12,480 nt of DNA from positions 1 through 12,480 of the forward strand of contig DQLO01000261.1 in the NCBI GenBank assembly GCA_015660155.1. The letters run 5' to 3'. Positions 1-7,151 of the stretch are shown here, one piece after another. The stretch is from Verrucomicrobiota bacterium (GTDB lineage: Bacteria > Verrucomicrobiota > Verrucomicrobiia > Limisphaerales > UBA1100). Each line of letters begins with the position of its first letter. Position 1 is the stretch's first letter. A program made the translations under genes and the position numbers. Below the pieces are notes generated by a model that was not told the origin of the DNA, searched no databases, and was given only the letters and a program-made list of their open reading frames with translations.

Positions 1-907
1 CATTGAGAAATTCCGCCGCGTTCAAGGAGCGGCCGCCTTCGCGCTGTAATTTCAGGAGATTGAGCGATTGCTCACCGCATCCGATAACAATGCCCATTTC
101 ATTTGCGAATAGCACTTCCCCGGAATTCCCTTTTGGGGATGAAATCTCAGCGGCTTGAATTTTCAATAATCGATTTTTCTCAATTGGCAGTTGCGTGAAA
201 ATTCCCGGCCACGGAGTGAAGGCGCGGAGTTTTCTGTGAATGTCTATTGCCGGTTGTGTCCAGTCGATTTGACCGTCTTGCTTTTTGATTTTTCGCGCGT
301 AGGTGGATTGATTGTCATCCTGCTGAACAGGCGCGAGGGTGTCGTCCAAAAATCCGGTGAGCGATTGGGTCAATAAAGCAGCACCCATTTCGGCCAGTCG
401 GTCGTGCAAGGTTTGGGCGGTGTCTGATTCGGTGATCGGAGTTTTCGCGGTGGCGATCATATCGCCGGTGTCGAGGCCGGCGTCCATTCGCATCAACGTA
501 ATTCCCGTTTCAGTGTCGCCTTCAAGGATGGCCCATTGGATGGGGGCGGCGCCGCGATGGCGCGGGAGGAGTGAGGCGTGGATGTTCAGTGCGCCGTGCA
601 GCGGAAGGTCGAGGATGGTTTGGGGGAGGATTTGGCCGTAGGCGGTGACGATGAAAAGGTCGGCCTCAAAGGCGGCGAGTTGTTCGAGGGCTTCAGGGGT
701 GCGCAGGGTTTGGGGCTGGATGACGGGCAAACCGAGTTCGATCGCGCATTGTTTGACGCGGCTGGGTTGGGGTTTTAGTTTGCGTCCGCCGGGGCGATCG
801 GGTTGGGTGACCACCCCCACTACATCCGCGATGGGGCTGACGTGAAGGGCGGCGAGCGGCGGGCAAGCCAGTTCGGCGGTGCCCATATAGAGCACGCGGA
901 GGGGCAT
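1..907 (-). CDS. fmt: Methionyl-tRNA formyltransferase, 3' end outside the window
   Basis: Formylates initiator Met-tRNA in the cytoplasm using 10-formyl-THF. Reading the minus strand from the ATG at 907 gives 302 residues without a stop to the window edge. Family members are about 310-320 aa, so only about ten residues are missing. The N-terminal formyltransferase domain has NIHASLLPRHRGAAPI around residues 108-123 and GLDTGD at 144-149. N108, H110 and D146 correspond to the catalytic Asn/His/Asp triad. The C-terminal tRNA-binding domain starts near residue 203 (YARKIKKQDGQIDW, FTPWPG). The ATG overlaps the TGA of the upstream kinase gene by one base (TGATG), which suggests translational coupling. 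A GGAG lies 11 nt upstream, rather far for a ribosome site. Identification is firm. Confidence 0.96.
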   Translation of the reverse strand, partial: MPLRVLYMGTAELACPPLAALHVSPIADVVGVVTQPDRPGGRKLKPQPSRVKQCAIELGLPVIQPQTLRTPEALEQLAAFEADLFIVTAYGQILPQTILDLPLHGALNIHASLLPRHRGAAPIQWAILEGDTETGITLMRMDAGLDTGDMIATAKTPITESDTAQTLHDRLAEMGAALLTQSLTGFLDDTLAPVQQDDNQSTYARKIKKQDGQIDWTQPAIDIHRKLRAFTPWPGIFTQLPIEKNRLLKIQAAEISSPKGNSGEVLFANEMGIVIGCGEQSLNLLKLQREGGRSLNAAEFLN

Positions 908-1512
908 CAGTTGCAAAACTCCAGTTGGCCCAGTGCTTCGGCGACGCCGCCCAGCACCTTGACGGGCGATTGGGTGGAGTCGATGTGATGCACGATGCTG
1001 GCGTCGAAACAATCGAGCACCGGCTGGGTTTCTTGTTTGTAGGTCTCGAAGCGTTGGCGGATGATTTCGAGATTGGCGTCGTCCAATCGGCTTTCGAGCA
1101 GGGCGCGGCGCTGGATGCGTTCGATCATTTGCTCCTGATCCGGGCAGGCGAGGTGCAGCACGGCCAACACGTTGACGTGCTCATCCATCATTTCAACTTG
1201 ATGCGGATTGCGCGGGATGCCATCGAGCACGAGGAAATCCTGCTTGGGGTGAAAAGCTCCCTTGACGATGGCGCTCTCCATATTTTTTTGCCAAAGGGTA
1301 ATGGTGAATTCGTCCGGCACCAATTCGCCGCGGCTTGAGAATTCAAGAAACGTTTTACCCAGTGGATCATCCGGGCGCAGGTTGCGGAAGGCATCGCCGC
1401 AGGCAAAGTAATAGCAGTTGGGGAGGTGGCGCAGAATGCGGCCCTGAGTTCCCTTGCCAGAACCGGGTGCGCCAAAGAGGAGCACGGCGTTGTATTTCAT
1501 TTGTTCAGACAC
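907..1512 (-). CDS. adk: Adenylate kinase, short-LID form
   Basis: Cytoplasmic nucleoside monophosphate kinase interconverting ATP + AMP and 2 ADP. The sequence shows the P-loop GAPGSGKGT (residues 14-22 from the GTG start), GDAFR in place of the usual GDMLR AMP-site motif, and LDGIPRN in place of DGFPRT. Arginines follow in RIQRR, SRLDD and IIRQRFETY. The roughly 30-residue LID insert is absent: the chain passes almost directly from RIQRRALLE to SRLDD, as in short-form adenylate and UMP/CMP kinases, so another NMP as substrate cannot be excluded. I chose GTG at 1512 because GGAGGT lies 8 nt upstream; this start overlaps the preceding gene by 8 nt. The ATG at 1500 (MKYNAVLLFG) is the alternative, giving 197 aa instead of 201, but it has no ribosome site. 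The stop overlaps the fmt start. Confidence 0.9.
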   Translation of the reverse strand: MSEQMKYNAVLLFGAPGSGKGTQGRILRHLPNCYYFACGDAFRNLRPDDPLGKTFLEFSSRGELVPDEFTITLWQKNMESAIVKGAFHPKQDFLVLDGIPRNPHQVEMMDEHVNVLAVLHLACPDQEQMIERIQRRALLESRLDDANLEIIRQRFETYKQETQPVLDCFDASIVHHIDSTQSPVKVLGGVAEALGQLEFCN

Positions 1513-2791
1513 GACCGAGCACCTCCACTTCTGTGAGGTCGGCAAAGGTTAAAAATCCTTCCATCCACTGGCCCTGCGAGGCGAAAATAAATTGCAATCC
1601 GGTGGCATCCACAGATGAAATGTAGTGGACAGAATACCCGGAGGACACGGTGCGCAGAATGAGCGCCTCGCCGGTGGTGGATGCCGAGCCCACAAATTGA
1701 GCAAAGTATTGGCTAAAAAACGCCGGGGTAAAGTCGTACTCGGAACCGTGATAATGCTCGAGCGACTGCGCAACCGTTACCGGCGCAGCAGCGGGTTCCT
1801 CCACAAATTGAGTTTCCTCTGCCCCGCCTGCGGGAAGATTAGCGTACGGTGAATCCGGATCGTCCTCATATTTCAAACTACGCGGAGCGGGCAACGGCGT
1901 GGGAGGCGTGGTGCCGGGCAACTCGGCCGCTCCGGGAACGCCCAGAACACCGGGCGCGGCAAGCGCTGATGCTTCCTGTGGTGGCAGCGCAAGGAATACC
2001 GCGGGGCCCACGACGGGCAACACGGCGCTCAGGGCGCACACCAATTTCACGGGCCGGTTTTTGAATCGTGCAATTTCATAACCGGCATAGCCGCTGAGCG
2101 CCATGACCAGCAACGCGAGGAAAATGCCGGCGGGATTGAACGCCACTTCCGGGCTCAATGCGCTGGCGGGCGGGCGGCGTTCCGGGAAAGGCACCACACC
2201 GGGGGGCTCGATGAGTTGAAAGGGTGAAGTCGGCGCGGCGGTTGCAACGGTTGCGGCGTTGGTCGTCGGCTGTGGCGGCGGCGGCAAACTGTTGGTGGGA
2301 GCGGCGGCTCGAATTGCGGTTTCCGCAGGTTGCGGGATTCCCGTATTGGGGTTCACTGCGGGCGGCGCCACCGGCTTGGGTGGAGGGGGTTGGGTGGGTT
2401 GAACTGGCAAAACAGGTTGAGACGGTTGGAGTGGCTGGACGGGCTTGGGTGTGGGCGCGACAACAACCGGGACTTGTTTTCTTCGAACCGTCTCGAGGGC
2501 TTCTATGATTTTGAATTTAGCATCACGGGATTTTTGGTTGAAAATCGGGTCCCTCAAAAACTCAGTCATCAGCAAGCCCAAACTGCGCGCGGTGAATTCA
2601 TCCCAGCGATGGCGCACGCCATTGCCGAACCCACCACCAACGGGCCGCAGCACAACGCCGTCCGAGTTAACGGAAATAATGCTGTGCACCTGAACAGGTT
2701 TGCGCCCGCCCTGAAATTCCACGAGAAATGCAGCACGCGCTTCCGGCATCGCAACCAGCAGCCAAACCAATAATGAAATCCACCCCCTCAC
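1505..2791 (-). CDS. Uncharacterised exported membrane protein with proline-rich linker and two transmembrane helices
   Basis: I do not recognise this 428-aa protein. Residues 1-20 look like a Sec signal sequence ending in EARA. An N-terminal domain follows (about 21-105, with LRPVGGGFGNGVRHRW near 48-63). Residues 107-210 are a low-complexity Pro/Gln/Thr/Ala linker, ending in a PFPERRPP segment. Two hydrophobic helices (about 221-240 and 250-269) are separated by the basic loop ARFKNRPVK. By the positive-inside rule that loop is cytoplasmic, which puts both globular ends outside. A second Pro/Ala/acidic linker (270-345) leads to a C-terminal domain (about 350-428) rich in aromatic and beta-prone residues. 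The start is GTG; a TGA two codons upstream rules out a longer form. The gene lies 31 nt after nnr and overlaps adk by 8 nt. Its codon pattern resembles its neighbours. Function unknown; an envelope scaffold is only a guess. Confidence 0.85.
   Translation of the reverse strand: MRGWISLLVWLLVAMPEARAAFLVEFQGGRKPVQVHSIISVNSDGVVLRPVGGGFGNGVRHRWDEFTARSLGLLMTEFLRDPIFNQKSRDAKFKIIEALETVRRKQVPVVVAPTPKPVQPLQPSQPVLPVQPTQPPPPKPVAPPAVNPNTGIPQPAETAIRAAAPTNSLPPPPQPTTNAATVATAAPTSPFQLIEPPGVVPFPERRPPASALSPEVAFNPAGIFLALLVMALSGYAGYEIARFKNRPVKLVCALSAVLPVVGPAVFLALPPQEASALAAPGVLGVPGAAELPGTTPPTPLPAPRSLKYEDDPDSPYANLPAGGAEETQFVEEPAAAPVTVAQSLEHYHGSEYDFTPAFFSQYFAQFVGSASTTGEALILRTVSSGYSVHYISSVDATGLQFIFASQGQWMEGFLTFADLTEVEVLGRV
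1521..1526 (-). promoter_or_regulatory. Ribosome binding site deciding the adk start
   Basis: GGAGGT on the minus strand, inside the last codons of the upstream gene and 8 nt before a GTG at 1512. It is 20 nt from the ATG at 1500, too far to serve it. Few genes in this window have a Shine-Dalgarno this strong, so it favours the GTG. It could be chance, since the same bases encode Val-Glu-Val. Confidence 0.55.
2378..2398 (+). other. Potential G-quadruplex motif inside the proline-rich coding segment
   Basis: Four G-runs (2378-2380, 2385-2389, 2392-2394, 2396-2398) are separated by loops of 4, 2 and 1 nt, matching the G3+N1-7 pattern. They lie on the plus strand, which is the template strand for the minus-strand membrane-protein gene. 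The run is fully explained by Pro/Lys codons (PPPPKP), so it may have no separate function. Confidence 0.5.
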
Positions 2792-2822
2792 TCCTCACTC
2801 AGCGTGCATCAGAAAACTGGTT

Positions 2823-4250
2823 TCAGCAATCAAAATCTGTCTCCAAAATTGAGAGCAAAGCCTCAAGATCCCAAGCGTATCCATAGCTCGAAAGATGATC
2901 CGCCGCCGCACCGTGCCGCCACACTGCTTGCGCGCAGATGGTTTCCGCTGCGGATCCCAAATCCCTGCGAGCCAGCCAACCGCCCAAATGCCCCGCCAGC
3001 ACATCGCCGCTGCCGCCTTGGGCGAGGCGCGGACTGCCGGTGCTGTTGATGCTCACCGGCCCTTCGGAGGTGCCGATAAGCGTGTGGCGTCCTTTGAGCA
3101 CCGCGATGGCTCCACTGCAAGTTATGGAAATCTGTCGAAGCGCCCGCAAGCGGTCGGCCTGGATTTTGCCGGGGGTGGTTTCCAAAAGCCTCGCAGCTTC
3201 GCCGGGATGCGGAGTCACCACGCGCACGGCGTTTTCGGGAATGGTTTCGTTGGCAATCCATTCCAGCGCACTGGCGTCCACCACGATTGGGTTTTCCGAT
3301 TCCCGCCATAAATTAACTGCAACCCGCCGCAAACTTTCCGGCACATCCGGCCCCGCCAAGCCCGGGCCAATCACCACTGCCGTGCACGCGCTCAAGGTTT
3401 GAACCACATTGGCATCCCAAGGATGCACCATCGCCGATTGCAGCTGTGCGGCCACCGGCGCATACGCGGCTGTGAACACGCTCACCAATCCCACCCCCGA
3501 AGTTGTTGCCGCGCGCGCCGCCAATACTGCCGCGCCGTGATAGCCCGTGGAACCGGCGATAATGCCGACGTGCCCAAAAGTGCCCTTGTGCGCACTGGCC
3601 GCGCGCTTGGGGGCGAAGCATTTGAAATCATCGGCAACAACCCAACGCAATTCACCCAAGGGCGGCGCTTCACTCAAACCAATTTTTGCGGCCGCCTCCA
3701 AGTGCCCCACGAATTCGGAGGCGCCTTCCAAAACCAAACCCGCTTTGGGCGCGCCGAAGGTCAATGTGTAATCCGCCCGCACCGCCGCGCCGCGTGGTTG
3801 GCCGGTATCCGCATCCAGCCCCGAAGGCACGTCCACCGCCAACACCGGAATGCGCAACTCCTGCGTGGCTTGATTGAGCCGCTCGATGAAGCCGCACCAA
3901 TCTGCGGACAACTCCCGATTGAGCCCAATGCCGAAAAGGCCATCCACCACCAGCGATGCGTCGGATAAATCCGGCAAAGCCTCCGTCCCGTCATTCACCT
4001 CCAGCACATGAATGCGTGTGTTGACCCCTCCCGCCATCAGCGCCTTGGCAGCAATTCGGGCATCGCCGCCGTTATTGCCTTTGCCGATTAGAAAAAGAAT
4101 TGAAGGGTCGAAATTTTCCGCAAGACTCCCGGCGCGTTCCGCCACAGCTTCACCGGCTTGCTGCATCACCGACTCCACCGTTGCCCCCGACGCCCAGGTG
4201 CGCTCCTCCCACTCGCGCATTTGCGCCACGGAAATGACGGGGAGCGGCAT
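2823..4250 (-). CDS. nnr: Bifunctional NAD(P)HX epimerase / ADP-dependent NAD(P)HX dehydratase
   Basis: Repairs hydrated NADH/NADPH: the N-terminal YjeF domain epimerises R- and S-NAD(P)HX, and the C-terminal ribokinase-like domain dehydrates the S form with ADP. The 475 aa hold both halves. The epimerase half shows GKGNNGGDA (57-64; usual form GxGNNGGDG), VDGLFGIGL (102-110) and DVPSGLDADTG (140-150). The dehydratase half shows HKGTFGHVGIIAGSTG (221-236), TPHPGEAARLL (346-356) and QGGSGDVLAG (411-420), where the usual motif is GGTGDVLAG. It is slightly shorter than the E. coli enzyme (about 515 aa) but complete. The ATG follows the msrP stop by 3 nt, with no visible ribosome site, so coupling to msrP is likely. 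Confidence 0.95.
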   Translation of the reverse strand: MPLPVISVAQMREWEERTWASGATVESVMQQAGEAVAERAGSLAENFDPSILFLIGKGNNGGDARIAAKALMAGGVNTRIHVLEVNDGTEALPDLSDASLVVDGLFGIGLNRELSADWCGFIERLNQATQELRIPVLAVDVPSGLDADTGQPRGAAVRADYTLTFGAPKAGLVLEGASEFVGHLEAAAKIGLSEAPPLGELRWVVADDFKCFAPKRAASAHKGTFGHVGIIAGSTGYHGAAVLAARAATTSGVGLVSVFTAAYAPVAAQLQSAMVHPWDANVVQTLSACTAVVIGPGLAGPDVPESLRRVAVNLWRESENPIVVDASALEWIANETIPENAVRVVTPHPGEAARLLETTPGKIQADRLRALRQISITCSGAIAVLKGRHTLIGTSEGPVSINSTGSPRLAQGGSGDVLAGHLGGWLARRDLGSAAETICAQAVWRHGAAADHLSSYGYAWDLEALLSILETDFDC

Positions 4251-4253
4251 TCG

Positions 4254-5204
4254 TTAACGCCGGTACAAACCGGCCACATCGCGATAGCCGTTATACTTGA
4301 GAGTGCGCACGCGAAGGCCGTTCATTCCTTTCATCTCCTCGCTGGCTTGGCTCCAGCGCGGATGCGGTTTTGCGGGATCCACGTTGGATTCGAAAGGGTA
4401 CTCCACCGCCGAGAGCGTGTTCCACAACGTCTTGGGTTGCTTGCGCACAAACTCAATTTTGACAATACTCTTGATGCTTTTGTAGCCGTACTTCCACGGC
4501 ACCACCAACCGAATGGGTGCGCCGTTTTGTTTGAGCAACGGCTTGCCGTACATCCCCGTGGCCACAAATGTGAGGTCGTGCATCGCCTCGGCAATTCGCA
4601 ACCCTTCGGTGTAGGGCCACGGATATTGCGGCAGCCGCGCGATGCCGGGCATTTGCCGCGGGATCATTGCGGTGGTGAACTTCACGTAACGCGCCTCTTT
4701 CGTCGGCTCGGCCAGCTCAAGCAATCGCCGCAGCGAAAAACCCGACCACGGCAAAATCATCCCCCACCCTTCCACGCAACGCAAACGATGCACCCGCTCT
4801 TCAATCCCAAACTTGGCCACCATATCCTGCGCGTCCATCTTGAATGGTTTTTTGCATAAACCACCAATCGTCACCGGCCACGGCTCGGTGCGAAAAGCGC
4901 CGACCATTCGTTGCACCTGAAACTTATCAGTCGAAAACTCATAAAAATTATTGAAGCCCGTGGCCCACTGTTGAGGCGTGGTGCGAAAGTTGGGGTTGTA
5001 CTTAGCGTTTCGCTTGCCCGGATACAACTTGAGGTTTTCCTTCGCCGTAGCGGCCGCTGTAGCGTCGCCCGCCAGCAAACCGCCGCCCAGCCCTGCGCCC
5101 ATGCCCAGCGTTTTGAGAAATTGCCGACGGTTGCGATAAACCGCTTCCGGCGTCACGGCGGACTCCGGCAAATACCAATCGGGTCGAATGATGACGTTCG
5201 CCAT
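4254..5204 (-). CDS. msrP: Protein-methionine-sulfoxide reductase catalytic subunit, molybdenum cofactor enzyme
   Basis: Periplasmic molybdopterin enzyme of the YedY/MsrP family, which reduces methionine sulfoxide in exported proteins. The ATG at 5204 gives 316 aa, near the usual 330. A twin-arginine signal is visible (NRRQFLK at 25-31, then a Gly/Ala/Leu-rich stretch to about 52), predicting folded export with cofactor. RCVEGWGMILPWSGF (142-156) holds C143, the expected Mo ligand. YPWPYTEGL, APIRLVVPWKYGYKSIKSIVKIEF and LWNTL are also family signatures. An in-frame GTG/ATG-type extension to 5360 would put about 50 residues ahead of the Tat signal and is unlikely. No Shine-Dalgarno is evident. 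No gene for the haem membrane partner MsrQ is next to it. First gene of the leftward block, divergent from nadC. Confidence 0.94.
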   Translation of the reverse strand: MANVIIRPDWYLPESAVTPEAVYRNRRQFLKTLGMGAGLGGGLLAGDATAAATAKENLKLYPGKRNAKYNPNFRTTPQQWATGFNNFYEFSTDKFQVQRMVGAFRTEPWPVTIGGLCKKPFKMDAQDMVAKFGIEERVHRLRCVEGWGMILPWSGFSLRRLLELAEPTKEARYVKFTTAMIPRQMPGIARLPQYPWPYTEGLRIAEAMHDLTFVATGMYGKPLLKQNGAPIRLVVPWKYGYKSIKSIVKIEFVRKQPKTLWNTLSAVEYPFESNVDPAKPHPRWSQASEEMKGMNGLRVRTLKYNGYRDVAGLYRR

Positions 5205-5230
5205 GGAAACAATGTGCCACAGAAGAGGCC

Positions 5231-5245
5231 AAAAGGACACCTTTT
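5231..5245. repeat. Perfect inverted repeat in the msrP-nadC divergent spacer
   Basis: AAAAGG-ACA-CCTTTT, arms of 6 bp around 3 nt. It lies 27 nt upstream of the msrP start and about 74 nt upstream of nadC. It could be an operator half of a control region; no regulator is identified. The T-run after it (to 5247) continues one arm. Confidence 0.5.
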
Positions 5246-5249
5246 TTCC

Positions 5250-5266
5250 ACTCAAGTTTTTTGAGT
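5250..5266. repeat. Second perfect inverted repeat in the msrP-nadC divergent spacer
   Basis: ACTCAA-GTTTT-TTGAGT, arms of 6 bp around 5 nt, starting 4 nt after the first inverted repeat ends. As RNA it could form only a weak AT-rich hairpin, so a DNA-binding site is more plausible than a terminator. Both flanking genes diverge from here, so no transcript should end in this spacer. Confidence 0.5.
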
Positions 5267-5277
5267 TAAAACACGAA

Positions 5278-5283
5278 TAAAAT
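5278..5283 (+). promoter_or_regulatory. Candidate -10 box for the nadC operon
   Basis: TAAAAT matches the sigma-70 -10 consensus at five of six positions and sits 35 nt before the nadC GTG in an AT-rich patch of otherwise GC-rich DNA. No convincing -35 box lies 16-18 nt upstream (only T-rich sequence), so this is a weak prediction. Confidence 0.25.
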
Positions 5284-5318
5284 TTGCCACATCGCACCGC
5301 GCGCTTCAAGAATGGGCC

Positions 5319-6173
5319 GTGGCCGCGCTTGACGAACAATTCATCCAGCAACACGTGCAACGCGCCCTCGCCGAGGACATCGGCGCGGGCGACGTCACCA
5401 CCAATGCTCTACTGCCGGCCGAGGCGACGGGACGGGCAATCATCGTCGCTCGTGAGCCGCTTACAGTGTGCGGCCTCGCGTTGGCAGAGGAGGCGTTCGG
5501 GCAGCTTTCCAGTATTGCCGTTTTCCACAATCAACTCGAGGACGGCAACGACGCCGACGCGGGCGACACGTTGTTGGAAATCACGGCCCCTTGCCGCGCG
5601 TTGCTCACCGCCGAGCGCACGGCGCTGAATTATCTCCAACGCCTTTCCGGCATCGCCACGCAGGCGGCGAGCTACGTCGAAGCCGTGCGCGGCACGGGCG
5701 TGCTGATTCTCGACACGCGCAAAACCACGCCCGGTTGGCGCGCGTTTGAAAAATATGCGGTGCAATGCGGCGGCGCGCGCAATCACCGGCGCGGGCTTGA
5801 TGACCTCATCATGATTAAAGATAACCACCTCGCCGCTCTGCCCGGTGATGATCCGGTGGCCGGCGCCGTGGCCCGCGCGCACGAAGCCGCGCCGGATTTA
5901 AAAGTGGAGGTGGAAGCCGACACCCTCGAACAAGCCGAAGCCGCCGCCAAAGCCGGCGCGAATATTATTCTACTCGACAACATGCCGCCGGAAATGTTGC
6001 GCGAAGCGGTGGCGCTCATCGATGACCGCAGCCAAACCGAAGCCAGCGGCGGCATCACGCTGGACAACATTCGTGCCGTGGCCGAAACCGGCGTCAATTA
6101 CATCTCCGTTGGCGCACTCACGCATTCCGCTGCGGCGGTCGACATCGCGATGGATTTTACGCCCACCCAATGA
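5319..6173 (+). CDS. nadC: Nicotinate-nucleotide pyrophosphorylase (quinolinate phosphoribosyltransferase)
   Basis: Converts quinolinate and PRPP to nicotinate mononucleotide, CO2 and PPi in de novo NAD synthesis. The 284 aa match the family length. Visible motifs: EDIGAGDVTT (19-28), LNYLQRLSGIAT (103-114), DTRKTTPG (132-139), EKYAVQCGGARNHR (144-157), MIKDNH (165-170), KVEVEADTLEQA (195-206), LLDNMPPE (218-225), ASGGI (242-246) and ISVGALTHS (262-270). The start is GTG at 5319: the nearby ATG at 5312 is in another frame and stops within six codons, and no in-frame start lies upstream before a TGA at 5262. There is no strong ribosome site. First gene of the rightward block; its stop overlaps the birA ATG by 4 nt (ATGA). 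Confidence 0.97.
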   Translation: MAALDEQFIQQHVQRALAEDIGAGDVTTNALLPAEATGRAIIVAREPLTVCGLALAEEAFGQLSSIAVFHNQLEDGNDADAGDTLLEITAPCRALLTAERTALNYLQRLSGIATQAASYVEAVRGTGVLILDTRKTTPGWRAFEKYAVQCGGARNHRRGLDDLIMIKDNHLAALPGDDPVAGAVARAHEAAPDLKVEVEADTLEQAEAAAKAGANIILLDNMPPEMLREAVALIDDRSQTEASGGITLDNIRAVAETGVNYISVGALTHSAAAVDIAMDFTPTQ

Positions 6174-7147
6174 GTCCGGCCGCCCAATTACTCGCCGCCT
6201 TGCGCGTCCATCCCGAGGGCGTGGCCGGCACGGATTTGTGCCAACAACTCGGCGTCACGCGCGCCGCAGTGTGGTCGCACATCGAATTGCTGCGCGCGGC
6301 GGGTTTTGAAATCATCGCCAGCCCGCATCGTGGTTATCAGCTCGTGTCCAAGCCCGACGCCTTGCTCGCGGTCGATCTCCAATCCCGCCTCGCCACAGGC
6401 CAAGTGATCGGCAACGTCATCCGAGTGCTGCCCCAAACCACGTCCACCAACGACGAAGCCAGCCGTGCCGCGCTCGAAGATCATCCCGAAGGACTCGTCA
6501 TTTTTGCCGAAAGCCAATCCGCCGGTCGCGGCCGCATGGGGCGCCGATGGTCCTCCCCCGCCGGACGCGGCCTGTGGTTTTCCGTGCTGCTGCGCCCCAG
6601 CCTCGCCCCCAGCGAATGCACCCAACTCACCGCGGCCTCCGCCAATGCGCTAGTGCGGGCGATCCAATCAACCACCGGTATCACGCCGGAAATCAAGTGG
6701 CCCAATGACCTGTTAATTAAGGGCAAAAAAATCGCGGGCATTCTCACCGAGATGAGCGCCGAACTGGAGCACGTGCGCTCGGTCGTGCTCGGCATCGGCA
6801 TTGATGTAAACCAAACCGCCAGCGAATTCCCCGCCGACATTCGCAACATCGCCACCTCCCTCAAATTAGCCACGGGAAAATCTGTGTCGCGCGCGGATCT
6901 CGCCGAGGCGGTGCTGCACGAACTTGACCGCGAATACGCGCGCATCCTCGCCGGCGATTTTGCCGCCGTAGCCGAGGAATGGGCCGGCTATTGCACCACG
7001 CTGGGCAAACTGGCCACCATCGATATGGGCACTCGCCGCGTGCGCGGACGCGCCGAGGCGCTGGATGAAAATGGCGCGCTGCTGCTACGCACCGAACACG
7101 GCCGCATCGAACGCATCATCGGCGGCGAAGTCACGCTCACAAAATAA
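6170..7147 (+). CDS. birA: Biotin--[acetyl-CoA-carboxylase] ligase with N-terminal HTH domain
   Basis: Makes biotinyl-5'-AMP and transfers biotin to the carrier protein of acetyl-CoA carboxylase. The 325-aa protein has the three-part BirA layout. A winged-helix domain covers residues 1-60 (GVAGTDLCQQLGVTRAAVWSHI, then SPHRGYQL). The catalytic domain has QTTSTND (89-95), GRGRMGRRWSSP (119-130, biotin/ATP loop), KWPND (176-180), K187 in KKIAGILTE and GIGIDVN (208-214). A C-terminal SH3-like domain begins near 277. The DNA-binding domain means it could also repress biotin genes, but I see no BirA-type operator or bio gene in the window. ATG overlaps the nadC stop; coaX follows after 4 nt. Confidence 0.96.
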   Translation: MSPAAQLLAALRVHPEGVAGTDLCQQLGVTRAAVWSHIELLRAAGFEIIASPHRGYQLVSKPDALLAVDLQSRLATGQVIGNVIRVLPQTTSTNDEASRAALEDHPEGLVIFAESQSAGRGRMGRRWSSPAGRGLWFSVLLRPSLAPSECTQLTAASANALVRAIQSTTGITPEIKWPNDLLIKGKKIAGILTEMSAELEHVRSVVLGIGIDVNQTASEFPADIRNIATSLKLATGKSVSRADLAEAVLHELDREYARILAGDFAAVAEEWAGYCTTLGKLATIDMGTRRVRGRAEALDENGALLLRTEHGRIERIIGGEVTLTK

Positions 7148-7151
7148 CGCA

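Noticed and set aside
5205..5360. N-terminal extension of MsrP by 52 residues
   Set aside because: It would bury the twin-arginine signal inside the protein and overlap the nadC coding region. The ATG at 5204 places the signal correctly.
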